Shown: positions 1-10,610, numbered from the stretch's first letter. The stretch is DNA of 32,696 nucleotides from Phoronis australis (GCA_002633005.1 NMRA01001266.1:1-32696); one strand, 5' to 3'. The notes: generated by a model from the letters alone, not told the origin. Translations and numbers: made by a program.

Positions 1-217
1 CACCTCTAAACTGCATAAATCAGCATACAGGGGACATAATCATCAACCTCTGAAACTTATAATCAGTATACAGGGGAGATAATCATCGACCTCTCTGAAT
101 TGTGTAAATCAGTATACAGGGGAGATAATTATCAACTGCTTAATTGTGTAACCAGTATACAGGGGAGATGATCATCAATCTCTGAATTGTGTAAATCAGT
201 ATACAGGGGAGATAAGC
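1..217. repeat. Minisatellite, about 44 bp x 5
   Basis: Five diverged copies of a 43-46 bp unit with core ATCAGTATACAGGGGAGATA; the array continues beyond the left edge or begins near it. It lies in the last visible MVB12 intron, beginning a few bases past the donor of exon 10. Confidence 0.85.
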
Positions 218-230
218 GGGCCTCACTCAC

Positions 231-281
231 CTCTTGATGAATTTGACTTCTTGACTTAGTTGACAACTCAGGTACAACAAA
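231..281 (-). CDS. MVB12: MVB12 exon 10, UMA continued
   Basis: 51 bases, phase 0 at both ends, acceptor TTCTTTCAG, donor GTGAGT. Encodes FVVPELSTKSRSQIHQE, matching FDLLGITIKSLAEIEKE of MVB12B. The family continues with a Tyr/Phe-rich end, expected on a final exon left of position 1. The donor is followed within 13 bases by the repeat at 1-217. Confidence 0.85.
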
Positions 282-3200
282 CTGAAAGAATTTTACAGAG
301 AATACTTAAAGAGCAACACAAGCAATCTTTACAAAAACAATAAGTAAACAAACAATAAATAAATACAACAGATCACGAGGTTTCGCAGACCTCAGTACAC
401 CACGTTTGACAAGTTACCCTGCAGTAATCCCTCAAATTTTCCTCAAAGTGACAGGTTTGATTTATGGTCAAAAATGTAAGTTGGGGAATACTGCTTGAAG
501 GGATCGACTTACAGGATGATCTTTTTTCTGTTTAGTGATATAAAATATTTCGCACCAAATCAACGCTTTACCATGTTCAAATTATGTATGATCATATCTA
601 CCATCGCATAAACGTTTGAAAACTTCTGGGCACCTACAACACCATAAAAAGATGTTGACGAATTTAAAAGGACAATTTTATCATTGATTTTTGTCCAAAC
701 TTGGTGATATTTTACTGTAAAATCTGTGTACAATATATAAAAACAAGACAATGCATTATGTAAAACAGTTCATACTACAGCCCCTTGAAAGAAAAACAAC
801 TTGAAAAGGACTTACATGATCTGAGCCACTTTTTATGTCGAAAGCTGAGTGTAGTTTAAAGGGTACGCCTTTTAATGCTGAAAATGAAAGAAAAACATTA
901 AGTACAGCGATTCTTAACCATGGCAATACTGAAAAAGAGAAGTTTTTGCTTACATTTGTCAGTTTCTCAACAAAACTCATGAGTCATCAAATGCAATGCA
1001 GTGGGAATTACCAGTCACAACTTCTGACTGTGATCCCGAAATCACCAGTCACAACTGCCGAGTGTGACCAGGAATTACCAGTCACAACTTCTGACTGTGA
1101 TCCCGAAATCACCAGTCACAACTGCCGAGTGTGACCGGGAATTACCAGTCACAACTTCTGACTGTGATCCCGAAATCACCAGTCACAACTGCCGAGTGTG
1201 ACCGGGAATTACCAGTCACAACTTCTGACTGTGATCCCGAAATCACCAGTCACAACTGCCGAGTGTGACCGGGAATTACCAGTCACAACTTCTGACTGTG
1301 ATCCCGAAATCACCAGTCACAACTGCCGAGTGTGACCGGGAATTACCAGTCACAACTTCTGACTGTGATCCCGAAATCACCAGTCACAACTGCCGAGTGT
1401 GACCGGGAATTACCAGTCACAACTTCTGACTGTGATCCCGAAATCACCAGTCACAACTGCCGAGTGTGACCGGGAATTACCAGTCACAACTTCTGACTGT
1501 GATCCCGAAATCACCAGTCACAACTGCCGAGTGTGACCAGGAATTACCAGTCACAACTTCTGACTGCGATCCGGAAATCACCAGTCACAACTGCTGAGTG
1601 TGACCAGGAATTACCAGTCACAACTTCTGACTGTGATCCCGAAATCACCAGTCACAACTGCTGAGTGTGACCGGGAATTACCAGTCATGGCTGCTGAGTG
1701 CAAGTGTAATTCATCATCAGAGTACTAGCTCAGTAAAATATATTATTCCATGACGCCTGGTATACACTGTACTAGATGTGGGCACCTTCTACTGCTCACC
1801 TGGAACCATTTTTAAGCTTACCGTAATAGTTAAAACGGAGCTGAGGAGTTAGGGACCTGACTGAAGGGTTTAGTAGTGTGCAGGGCTTGGAATGGCAAAT
1901 GGCGAAAAAAGCGGAAATTTTTATAGCCCGAAACATGGGCGCAGGCAGCCTTGAAAAAGTCGGTAGTCGGTGTGGATCTTTTGCTGACAAAAATCGAGAG
2001 GACTAAAAAAAACAAAAAAACGGTACCACCTCCGGCAGCGTGCGTCTGTCTTAGCTCGTTCGCCACTCCCGCCTCCAAACATTTTTGGCTGCAGAGTCGT
2101 AGTATTTGTTGCCGCGGTTTACAATCACACGAGCCGCCACTGAGGAAATCCACCACGCTATCCCAGATGCCCCGGCAATGTTGACAATTTACGTTCCTCC
2201 GAAACATAAAGAGCAACTTCCGCTTTTCGAGGTGAAAGTCGTCGGCAACACGGTGGCAAGAAAAAAATTTGCCGTGGAAATTTTATGTCAAATCCGATTT
2301 TTTTACGCGGAAATATAATAAAATACGCGGACAGAACATTTGAAAAAAGCGGAAATCCGTGTTTCCGCGGAAAATTCCAAGCCCTGAGTGTGCCCCAGTG
2401 GGACTACAACCCATGACTTTGAGTAAAGGAAGTGGACACATATCTCTGTAGATCACACTGCCTCCTTTACAGAGTACTAGCTAGAATGACGGTATTTTGC
2501 GGATTACATTAGCGTGTACTGTACACATGTATGGGCAAATAAAAATCCAACAACAAGGTACTTGATAGTTCGAAGCAAACAAATTGCTCGTTTTCGGTAC
2601 GAGTATTAACAAAGATACAAAAAGCTTCGACACATGAGCGGCGCAGCACTGAAAAAAGTGGGGATTATAGCCCCCAGCCCCCTATGGTGCGCCGCCCATG
2701 TGACAGGGGACGGGCATTTAGCCAGACATGAGAGTTAACATTGGCGTGCAATGATACTTAAAGGAATTTATGAATGTCTACTTCTCAAGCAAAAATTAAC
2801 TGCTTTCCTATAATCTTTGCAGTTTTTGCTTTTGATGAAGGTTATAGGAATTTAGTTCACTTCATTTGTGATGGAGAAGTAGGCAATTGCAGATTCCCTT
2901 TAAAAGGATATCAAACCTGGTTTTGACCTATTAACACATACTAAAAGCGACTTTCTCATCTAGTTCTCTGCAACAAAATAATGCCCTGTAACCCTAGACA
3001 ACCCTAAAAAGCTAAGAGCAAAATTTAAAAACTACTCTCTCAAAGTCTGCTAAATGAGCAAAAGGGACCAACTCTTCAGACGAGTTATAAAACAACTGTG
3101 GGGGAAGACCACATATCAAGAACCCTAACACGCAATCAAAGCGACAAAGTGTATTGAGTTCTTAGTTGAATTCTGCTTTTGTCACTCAAGTGAGACAACA

Positions 3201-6200
3201 ATGATGCATTAGCAGGTCACAGAACCAGGATTGGTTGAAATCACCGAAACAGGGTTTGATGTTCTTTTAAAGTTTCAATGCATCTCAACAGTCAATGTTT
3301 AAAACGGAAACTGTTGAATTCGACCACTTTGATCAACAAAACTGGTCTAGACTTCCTTACTCAGATCAAAAGGGATTCTTGATCTTGAGCTAACAGAGTT
3401 GCTGCCCAAGCAAAACAAGAAATAGTTTAGTTCTACGACTGAACACAAGATGGCGAAACCTGTTGGTGTTAAAATTCGTTAAAAACATTGCACTGCATAC
3501 TTACGATGCACTGCTAGCGTGGGAGGTTGTGACTGTACTGAGGAGCCGGATGATCTCACGTCGCCTTGACCGTGACGCAGGTCATTAGTCTGTGTATAGT
3601 TTGAGTTGGGAGGCGGCGACATCTGTTGGTATGTTATGTGCGGAGGCTGAATGGGGGGTGTGGGTGGCTGGAAATGAAATAAAATAAAACGAATAGCTGT
3701 ACATGTTTTGCGTTCTCCTGAATCTCTAAATGAAGTACCAGTTATTGATTAGGAATGATTAGAAACCAATGTACATGAATGGACATTTTGCAAACATGGA
3801 AACATTAAAGAAAACAAGAGCGCACGACTCCAGCATTAGCTAGGACTCATCAACAGCTCTTTGGATTTGGCCGATTACCTAAAAAATTCATTTTAATGTC
3901 AGTAAAAGTATACATTTTCTCAAAGTAGACAACCTGTGGAATGTGATTTTTGACGTACCAATCTGACATTAATTGGGTCACGTGATCATGTCGTTTTAGT
4001 AAATGTTAGCAACGACATTCAGCGCAAATCAATGTCACCAATAACACAGCCCGAAATTTCGCTCGATATTAAGGATCAAGATGAAATCTCAAATATTCTG
4101 TTACAGGTTTCAATAATTTAATTTTCACTTTATGCAACTTTTGATTATTTCATAAATATTAAATATCATAAAAGTCCAAAGTCTGATAGCCCCTCTTGCA
4201 AAAGCTGAACAATGCCTAACAGCGTTTTGTGTAACAGAGCATAAAGCATAGTGTTCAGAGGTTTGATATGAATTCAATCATCCATTTCCCAGACAAGATG
4301 TGTCAAATTTGTCCACTTTTCTAGGGTCTTACATAACCCTAACATCAACATTTCAAACTGTTTGTGAATTCCTCAGTCACCTACTTGGCTAGCATGGTAC
4401 CCGGAACCAGTACCAAATGTTGGCTGTGTCTGTTGCATTGTGGGATTTAGAACATATGGTAGAGGACTGAAACAATGGAAAAGTACATTTACATAAAATG
4501 ACACTGAAGCAGTTAAGAAAACTGAGTATAGTGATTGTTATCAATATAAAACAAGTAGAGAAAATATTAAAGGAACATTACACAGCTGATTAGCAGTCAA
4601 TGTTGATTCATTATCCAAACCAAATTGGGGTTTAAAACAAACTACTTATGTACATCCGATCTTGAATTGTTGCCAAATGAGCCAGCAACTCAGGTAATAG
4701 ACAGTGCGTCCATGCGCCATTTTTCGAATTCGATATTTTAAGGTTGTCCAACACCAACAAACTCTGAAGCACTTTCTTTGTTGGTGGTTTTGATGTTCTT
4801 TAGTTGACATCCTATCACACTAAGAAATACTTAGAGACGGTTTCATGAGAGCAAAAGGCCTAACTCAATTTACAGTTTTAGGGTTGTCCGATCCAAATAA
4901 ACTCTCAATAAGCATTTTCTTTGTTGATCGTTTTGATGTTCTTTTGTTGGCACTGGAAATAGCATCCTAGCATGGTAAAAAATATTATGAGACGGTTTTA
5001 TGAGAGCAAAAATCCTATTAAATTCAATTTTCAATTTTAGAAAGCTAAACAGGGCGAAATGCAGCTATACGTAATACTGCACATATGTATATTTAGGCCC
5101 ATGCGTTTATACGAAGGAGAAATTAGTCCATCTAAATTGAGAAAAACCCACTTCTACCAGTTAAGCACTTATAAATACCTAACTGGAAACTTATAAAACA
5201 CCGTAAAAATCTCACAAATTTCGGACAAAAAATTGGAAAACTGATATTTTTCTAAATAACGAAAGTCTCTAACTTTGTTGTTGCTGTTTAGAATTTCTCA
5301 CAACAATGTCAGACCGTGACTACCGTACTCGTCCGGGTTACCGCCCATGTTTGGCTTACCGCCCACCCCGAGATTTTCAATTTTTCAAATTTAAGCGCCC
5401 ATGTTCGGCTTACCGCCCTCCCCGAAATTTTCAATTTTTCAATTTTAACCGCCCATGCTCGGCTTACTGCCCACCCTGTTTTTTTGATTCCCAATTTAAG
5501 GGCCCAGGGCCCAGGGCCCAGAACTTATAAACGATGACGTATTTATTTGATGCTACTTATTTTTTACGAAAAAATTTGATATTTTACTTCTCCGTCATAT
5601 TATGTCATAGTTTGGTGAGATTTTACCCTGATGACAAGAAACGACATTTTCATTTACAGTTCACAGATAGAAACAATGCACATCTTCTGCAATACTGTAG
5701 ACTTCAAATGATGCAAGAGACGAGAGTCACCGCAACGTACCTGTGTAGTGGTTTGTTCTGTGTTTCAGGAGGAACCGGGCCCATTTTGTAGCACAACAGT
5801 ATATTATTTATATCTCTGAAAAAAACCTCAATTGTTAAAAGAATCTTAAAATTATAACCCAGTGGTCATCATCCATATTTAAGGAGCAGTTACAAAGACA
5901 TTCAGACAAGGTTTGTTGAAATCCTCAATAAATTGTAATATCTAAGAAGCAATAGCAATGGTAAAAAAGCAAACAGGCTATCATAGGTTTAATATCCTAA
6001 ATATCAATCATATTGACATCATCGTATCTTGCAACTATATGTAGTCGCGTTGTTGGAAATGATGCTTACCAACACCCAGTCGGCTATTCGTTGCTACGTC
6101 AATTTTTTTACAAAAAATCCTTCTCCTGTTAGTTTTGAGAACCTTTGTAACTACGTTTAAGTCACAGATAGACATTGTGGGGACACCTTGCATAACGCAT

Positions 6201-8987
6201 ATTTAGGTCGACTCACTGCATCAAAGAGCAATGCTGACTTTATGATTGGCTAACGGTGACTTGACCAAACAACTAAGAAACCATTACAGAATACAGAGTG
6301 CAATGCAGATGTTCTATGCTCTCTGAGAGCAATTCTGCAAACGCATTTTTTATGATGTTCGTGGCTAGAAAACTTTGAAACACTTTTTACCAGGCCACAG
6401 CGCACTTGATTACATTGAAATTACATGGTCTGAGAACTACTGCTGGAGAATAGTATGCAACTGGTTTCAACGTGGAGCTACAGTATTAAAGAGGGCATTG
6501 GAGTTTCGGTCGTGCATGGCTTACCCCACTATCGTATAGCCAGGTGGCGCCCTCTTTGCTTTACTCAACAGTATAAGATCCGTGATTGCACTAGTGGTTG
6601 TGTTTCTACTGATCATCTTTACACAGAAATTCTTCTTTTTAACTGCCTTCTCCCCTGAAATATAGCAGAGATACTTGTTATCAGTCTGCCAATGATAACT
6701 TGCTCTGAGAAACACAATATTAATTTGCCAATGATAACTTGCTCTGAGAAACACAATAATATCAGTATGCCAATGATAACTTGCTCTGAGAAACACAATA
6801 TTAATTTGCCAATGATAACTTGCTCTGAGAAACACAATAATATCAGTATGCCAATGAAAACTTGTACTGAAAAACGCAATAATATCAGTCTGCCAATTAT
6901 AACATGTTCTGAGAGACACAATACCAGTTTGCTGCTGTTACATGAAGCAGAGATTTAGAATATCAGTACACAGTTTTGTTTGCAAATTAAACGCATTCAC
7001 GGTATCTTTTTGTTGTGTTTTAATGGTGAAAGTAATGACAGGCATACAGCCGAAGAATTACCTTGATTTGCATTGCCCCGAGGTCGAACCAAGATCAAAC
7101 AATGGCTTTTAAAACATCAACAATTTCTATACTTATGATAAACACGACCACTCGTGGAATTTGTTGTAGGTCAAAAGCTGGCATGGGGCAACAAAGTACA
7201 ACTTTCCCAGAGAAGATCTATTGTTGATCTTACGTGTTTTACCAGCAGTCCCATTAGGGCTGACGTGGGACTCTCTTAATATTAGGTACAAACAGATTTT
7301 AAATTAGCTCAAACTGTATTAAACAGAAAGAAAACAAGACTTTAAATATTTGCTAGGCAAAAACTATTTAACAATGTCCTTTTCAGTTAGTCTAAAACAA
7401 CCAGATTAAACAACCACAAAGGGCACACAAAAGTGTTTAAAGTTAACAATTCATGAAAACCTTTAAAATGAATGAAAAATATTACGTGAGTCTTGTGTCA
7501 AGTCAACATGTGAGAAACCAGCTGGAACAGAGTCTTTTTCATTGTTTATCACGACGTCTACTAAAACATTGTTTAGGGCACCCTGGAAAAAAGAAGAACA
7601 ACCCTGGGTCAACAACAGCTCCATCTAGTGTTTGGACAAGGAACCAGTAAATCTGTTAAATTGCGCACAACCACATACCGTACGGTGCACGAGCATTATC
7701 ACCTACACTGTCAGATTTACCAAGTCCAGTGGCACTACGCAATTCATCATAAGCTCTGCATGGGTACATGCAACCTCGCAGTAACGACTTGTAAGAAATT
7801 TGAATCCCCACATCCCGAAATGAGAACCAGTCCACACACATGTCACATATATCAATGTTCCTTACTTGAGCTAGAGGGTATATTCGTGTCACACAAATAT
7901 ATCTTGTGTTGCGTTTGCCAAACATACTGTCCTTCCAGAGATCAGCGTCGTCTTGACGATCATGCGTCTTGTCAATCTATGTAGAGTGATGTAAAAGATG
8001 CCAAAAAAATAACAAATCAATGATTAAGACAATTGTAAACATTTTTAAGTCTGATCTGCATGCCACCTATTGGCCACATCACGTGACCTAATGAACATGA
8101 GTTTGAAAGACTTCTGTTCCAACAGGGACTCGAACCCGGAACCCGGGAGGCGTGTAGAAAAAAAATACTTAAAAAATATTTGTGATCTATATTTCCACAC
8201 TGATTCAAGATATACATACGCATATTCCAAGACAATTATGAATTTCAGCAATTCCTGACTTTTATTAATTAACTTTAAACATTATATAAGTTTCTGACCT
8301 CCCTAGTTTGTATATTAATAGCTTGCAAGACTACAACACAATGACATGCTATATGTCTGCACACAATACGGCTGGCTCATGGAATATGATTTTGTTCAAC
8401 TGACAAAAAAGCAAGCTTAAGAAACTTATACCGCACATCATCGATAACATAGCTTTTTTGTATACAGTATTTATGACAAAACATAACTTGGTGAAACTTA
8501 GCAGTGATCGTTTGAAAAATAAAAATATTACCATTTTGAAAATTTATCTTTAGACCACAAAATTACTATAAAATAATATTCTTCACTGATTACGTGCAAA
8601 AGTATTTGACAGAATGATGTTTTTAATTTTTTCAAGGCTAATTACTCTTTTGGAAATAATGGGAACTTTAACCAGTGTCGTTTTATGACATCTCCACCCT
8701 ACAAACAATGCTCGCAATACACTAACACACTCTTAATCTTTATTTTTTTGGAGAAATAGAATTTTTCTTGTTGACCACATTGTATGCTAAATAAGCAAAC
8801 AATTATGCTAATGCACTTTTGCCGCTAGTAACGGTATATTTTGACTCAAGTACAATAGGAAAAACGTATTAGCTTTGAGAACTCCTGAACTTACTGGTTT
8901 GTAACCATTGGGACAGTGGTTGATGTCACGCACCACACAGATGCCAGTGATGGGGTAGTCCGGAAGTGATGCTCGTAAATCCTGCAT
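231..8987 (-). CDS. MVB12: MVB12A/B-like ESCRT-I subunit (MABP + UMA), 3' end off window
   Basis: Join on the minus strand: 8987-8895, 7976-7866, 7582-7486, 6654-6525, 5815-5741, 4466-4385, 3667-3505, 877-816, 281-231. All junctions are GT..AG and phases agree, giving 288 residues before the window ends. Residues about 10-165 form a MABP domain: PITGICVV near the start, DADLWKDSMF and TRYICVTR at 41-60, VPAGF around 88-92, then FCVKM, ITDLILL, RAPPGYTIVG and the CYKMG strand. Residues 165-250 are Pro/Gln/Ser-rich and probably disordered. Residues 251-288 begin a UMA domain (PLKGVPFKL, then KSRSQIHQE). In vertebrates MVB12 proteins bind TSG101-VPS28-VPS37 through UMA and membranes through MABP, in endosomal sorting of ubiquitinated cargo. 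Human MVB12A/B are about 273 and 319 residues, so one short exon is probably missing to the left. The start ATG (GCT before it) is preceded by an in-frame TGA if the exon ending at 10611 is exon 1. DENND4 also has a MABP domain, but the UMA signature argues against it. Confidence 0.92.
282..815. other. MVB12 intron, nothing recognised
   Basis: AT-rich intron between exons 9 and 10. Short open frames here have no recognisable domain and no splice support. Confidence 0.6.
816..877 (-). CDS. MVB12: MVB12 exon 9, start of UMA domain
   Basis: 62 bases, phase 1 in, phase 0 out, acceptor TCATTTTCAG, donor GTAAGT. Joins exon 8 to read PLKGVPFKLHSAFD, the UMA signature (AMDGVPFMISEKF in MVB12B), used to dock on the rest of ESCRT-I. 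Confidence 0.88.
1004..1705. repeat. 67-bp minisatellite, about 10.5 copies
   Basis: Near-identical 67-bp units each made of two related halves (33 + 34 bp) sharing the core ACCAGTCACAACT. Each half folds on itself: CAGTCA..TGACTG in one, GTCACA..TGTGAC in the other. The middle copies are almost identical; the last two or three carry shared changes. 67 is not a multiple of three, so this is not a protein repeat. It lies in the MVB12 intron between exons 8 and 9. Confidence 0.95.
1881..2386. mobile_element. Non-autonomous DNA transposon with TIRs (hAT-like)
   Basis: 506 bp bounded by perfect 13-bp inverted ends CAGGGCTTGGAAT / ATTCCAAGCCCTG. AGTGTG immediately flanks both ends and looks like a target duplication (hAT elements normally make 8 bp, so the superfamily is tentative). 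CAG..CTG termini fit hAT. Internal open frames on both strands are short and not recognisable as transposase. Confidence 0.75.
2387..3504. other. MVB12 intron, nothing recognised
   Basis: Unique-looking AT-rich sequence up to exon 8. No exon, RNA gene or element seen. The GC-richer stretch at about 2635-2720 has no clear termini. Confidence 0.5.
3505..3667 (-). CDS. MVB12: MVB12 exon 8, Pro-rich linker
   Basis: 163 bases, phase 0 in, phase 1 out, acceptor CATTTCCAG, donor GTAAGT. The only open frame begins PPTPPIQPPH and includes QQMSPPPN, a Pro-rich stretch of the kind that in vertebrate MVB12A mediates SH3 contacts. That function is an inference here. Confidence 0.85.
3668..4384. other. 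MVB12 intron, nothing recognised
   Basis: AT-rich intron between exons 7 and 8; no repeat, exon or open frame of note. Confidence 0.6.
4385..4466 (-). CDS. MVB12: MVB12 exon 7, linker
   Basis: 82 bases, phase 2 in, phase 0 out, acceptor TGTTTCAG, donor GTAGGT. Encodes PLPYVLNPTMQQTQ and GTGSGYHASQ, a low-complexity linker without a known motif. Supported by splice signals, phase fit and the single open frame rather than by conservation. Confidence 0.8.
4737..5041. repeat. Two-copy tandem duplication, about 140-165 bp
   Basis: Copies at about 4737-4876 and 4877-5041 share AGGTTGTCC, TTTCTTTGTTG, GTTTTGATGTTCTTT and GAGACGGTTT.ATGAGAGCAAAA in the same order. They have diverged by substitutions and small insertions, so the duplication is old. 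Confidence 0.8.
5342..5485. repeat. 54-bp minisatellite, about 2.7 copies
   Basis: CGCCCATG at 5342, 5396 and 5450 marks a 54-bp period with a GGCTTACCGCCC core and a TTTTCAATTTTTCAA tail. Because 54 is divisible by three, overlapping short open frames appear on both strands; they are repeat artefacts. A triple GGGCCCA run follows at about 5500-5520. Confidence 0.85.
5741..5815 (-). CDS. MVB12: MVB12 exon 6, end of MABP
   Basis: 75 bases, phase 2 in and out, acceptor TTTTTTTCAG, donor GTACGT. Encodes DINNILLCYKMGPVPPE, equivalent to ELNSMGIWYRMGRVPRN in MVB12B, the last strand of the MABP fold. Because it is symmetrical in phase, skipping would keep the reading frame but remove this strand. 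Confidence 0.9.
5816..6524. other. MVB12 intron, nothing recognised
   Basis: Intron between exons 5 and 6 with no repeat or exon seen. Confidence 0.6.
6525..6654 (-). CDS. MVB12: MVB12 exon 5, MABP
   Basis: 130 bases, phase 1 in and phase 2 out, acceptor ATATTTCAG, donor GTAAGC. Encodes KKKNFCVKMISRNTTT then AITDLILL and RAPPGYTIV, aligning with KKRLCIKFIPRD and QAPPQYTFIG in MVB12B. A tandem repeat starts only 24 bases upstream of this acceptor and is open in the same frame (see 6679-6932). Confidence 0.93.
6679..6932. repeat. 39/42-bp minisatellite, six units
   Basis: CCAATGATAACTTG-type unit starts at 6689, 6728, 6770, 6809, 6851 and 6893, so spacing is 39, 42, 39, 42, 42. All spacings are multiples of three. 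On the minus strand the array leads directly into the acceptor of MVB12 exon 5, and each unit carries a CTGAT or CTGATAAC branch-point-like motif. Confidence 0.92.
6933..7485. other. MVB12 intron remainder, nothing recognised
   Basis: Between the minisatellite and exon 4. No exon or element seen. Confidence 0.5.
7486..7582 (-). CDS. MVB12: MVB12 exon 4, MABP
   Basis: 97 bases, enters phase 0, leaves phase 1, acceptor TTTTTTCCAG, donor GTAATA (weaker than the others). Encodes GALNNVLVDVVINNEKDSVP followed by AGFSHVDLTQDS, matching the human segment with NVLVDMKLI and LPVGFIPIQETVD. The last base C joins GG of the next exon to make Arg101. Confidence 0.9.
7866..7976 (-). CDS. MVB12: MVB12 exon 3, MABP
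   Basis: 111 bases, phase 0 at both ends, acceptor CTACATAG and donor GTAAGG. Contains DADLWKDSMF and NTRYICVTR, the most diagnostic match to MVB12A/B in the window (human DADLWKDGLF and VTRYLCFTR). An antisense open frame over this exon is a shadow. Confidence 0.93.
8113..8160 (-). other. tRNA-derived (SINE-like) remnant
   Basis: The minus strand has a perfect pol III B-box, GGGTTCGAGTCCC, at 8137-8125. No A-box or cloverleaf is present at the right distance, so this looks like a tRNA-derived fragment in an MVB12 intron, not a tRNA gene. The rest of 7977-8894 shows nothing. Confidence 0.3.
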
Positions 8988-9007
8988 AGCTAAGTCTAGC
9001 GATGAGG
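8895..9007 (-). CDS. MVB12: MVB12 exon 2, start codon and MABP strand 1
   Basis: Acceptor TTACAG before 9007, donor GTAAGT after 8895; 113 bases, enters in phase 1 and leaves in phase 0. Open from the first base (SSLDLA precedes the chosen Met at 8987). It encodes LPDYPITGICVV and CPNGYKP, the opening of the MABP fold, aligning with MDPITGVGVV and APTGYDVV in human MVB12B. The open frame before the Met leaves room for a longer N-terminus. Confidence 0.88.
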
Positions 9008-10610
9008 CTGTAACAAAACGGTATCAATAGACCTCTTTGTTGATCGCCGTCACTTGATTTGCGCAAAGGTTTTTGGGAAAAATGCAGGTGTTCGCAAGAG
9101 ATTCAAAGCAACGCAAGAGTAGGCGTAGTACTTAGTATGGTTGCAATAACCAAAGCGACCAAAAGGACAGTTATGTTCAAAACAGATGTTATAGGCTTTG
9201 ACTATCACTTGCAGAAGTAGCAGTATGAAAACTATGCCAAGATCATCAAATTTCAGTAATAAAATTAGTAAATGTAATGTTGTTTAGAAAATGCACTCCA
9301 CCACAATCCAAAAATCGTTTCATAAATAAGCCTAAAAGATCCCAGTGAAATTGTCTGTCTTCAAAACATGCTTTGTCCATTGTCAAACACAAATTTCTAT
9401 TTCCAATTAAAAGGGGACTGTAATCAAAATAGTGTTGCAGTTAATCGGTTCTAACATACAAATAAAACTCATATTTGCCTGACTTGCGTGCCAAACAAAA
9501 TCCGATTCGTATTCATGGTTAAAACACTGAATTCAGAAAGCGATCGCCGATTGGCTGATGTGTCAGTGACGTGAATGGCGGGGTATAGGCTGCTTTACAC
9601 ATTCATTGCTTATGTCATATTTTGAAGAGTTTACACCGTAATTTATCATTGTATCAACCGTCCTTATTTTTTATTGTTTGCCACAGTGCTGTAAAAGGTT
9701 CGCTATGCCTTTTTGTATGACATCTGCTTGCTCAAAGTCTTCGAAAAAGGGGTCTTCTAAAGGGATGGTCATCGCATACCATCGCTGGTTTTCCCAAGCC
9801 CTGGCCCAAAGCTATATACTAAATATAGGCCTACAGGTTTTCAAGAGCCGATATGGGTAAAAATGGACAAATAAATCTGACTTATAATATCATTAAAACA
9901 ATCTCATCCTTAAATAAACATAGGAACCCGGTTCCTAGAGTAAAATAACTTCTGTATTTACTGGTGTTGGAAAAGTTAGCGATCGTTCATCGGCTGCTGC
10001 TAAAATTGTGATGTGTTCTCTTGAGTCGGCTTTTTGCAATTACGTCACCTGACCTTTACCAGTTTCTTTTCCCCCGGATTCTTTTATCAAGTGTTCGTCG
10101 CTGACGGTATTACCTAGGTTGCGTACATGTTATAACAAATTATAGGAAATTGTTTCATTTTGTTACAAATTTTTACTATTTTTATAACAATAAACCGAAT
10201 TTTAGAACAACCTTGGTGCTGCGAAGCTGTCATCATGTCCCGAAAGACGTCTGAAATTTTTAGGAAATGGCGCGTGCGCCGTATCATGAGCGTGCTGTTT
10301 TTGAACGGACGACACACTTCTTTTTTAAAAAGGCGGTAAATTATGCTAGCAAATGACGTTTATTTGATTGCTTCCCACTTAAAACGGCTGCAACGAACAG
10401 TGGGAGTGTCAGGTGACTACCAGATTTTGCATGCGCCCCCCCCCGGTCCGTTAGCTTTATACGTTGATGTAGCCGGTTAGTTTTAATAGGAGGTGACGAG
10501 CATAAGTCAACTATACCCGGGTAGTCAAGGGTTGTCTGAAATTTCGGGGTTAAGGGAGCTCAACACACAGTGGTGCGATAGACTTCATACAGCTATAGTC
10601 GGTAACTTAC
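9008..10610. other. MVB12 first intron (inferred)
   Basis: AT-rich with a GC-richer patch at about 10260-10340 containing GGCGCGTGCGCC, similar to an NRF1 site. That patch may be a promoter; no gene was recognised. A C-run lies near 10437-10446. Confidence 0.4.

Noticed and set aside
1004-1705. CRISPR-like array
   Set aside because: Units follow each other without unique spacers, and the setting is an animal intron; this is a minisatellite.
1830-2318. Transposase in the 1881-2386 element
   Set aside because: Frames on both strands are under 130 codons, overlap each other and show no DDE or zinc-finger pattern.
6692-6958. Repetitive peptide frame (MITCSEKHN units)
   Set aside because: Translation of a minisatellite with unit lengths divisible by three; no start context or gene structure.
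7628-7984. 118-codon plus-strand frame
   Set aside because: It is antisense to the MVB12 exon at 7866-7976, which is clearly the coding strand.
8895-9007. DENND4-type gene because of the MABP domain
   Set aside because: The DADLWKD block and the downstream UMA exons fit MVB12A/B; no DENN exon is visible.
10114-10340. Small gene at the GC-rich patch (plus frames starting MSRKTSEIF or MARAPYHER; minus frame MMTASQHQ)
   Set aside because: None could be tied to a known family, and donors are weak. Kept only as an alternative MVB12 first exon.
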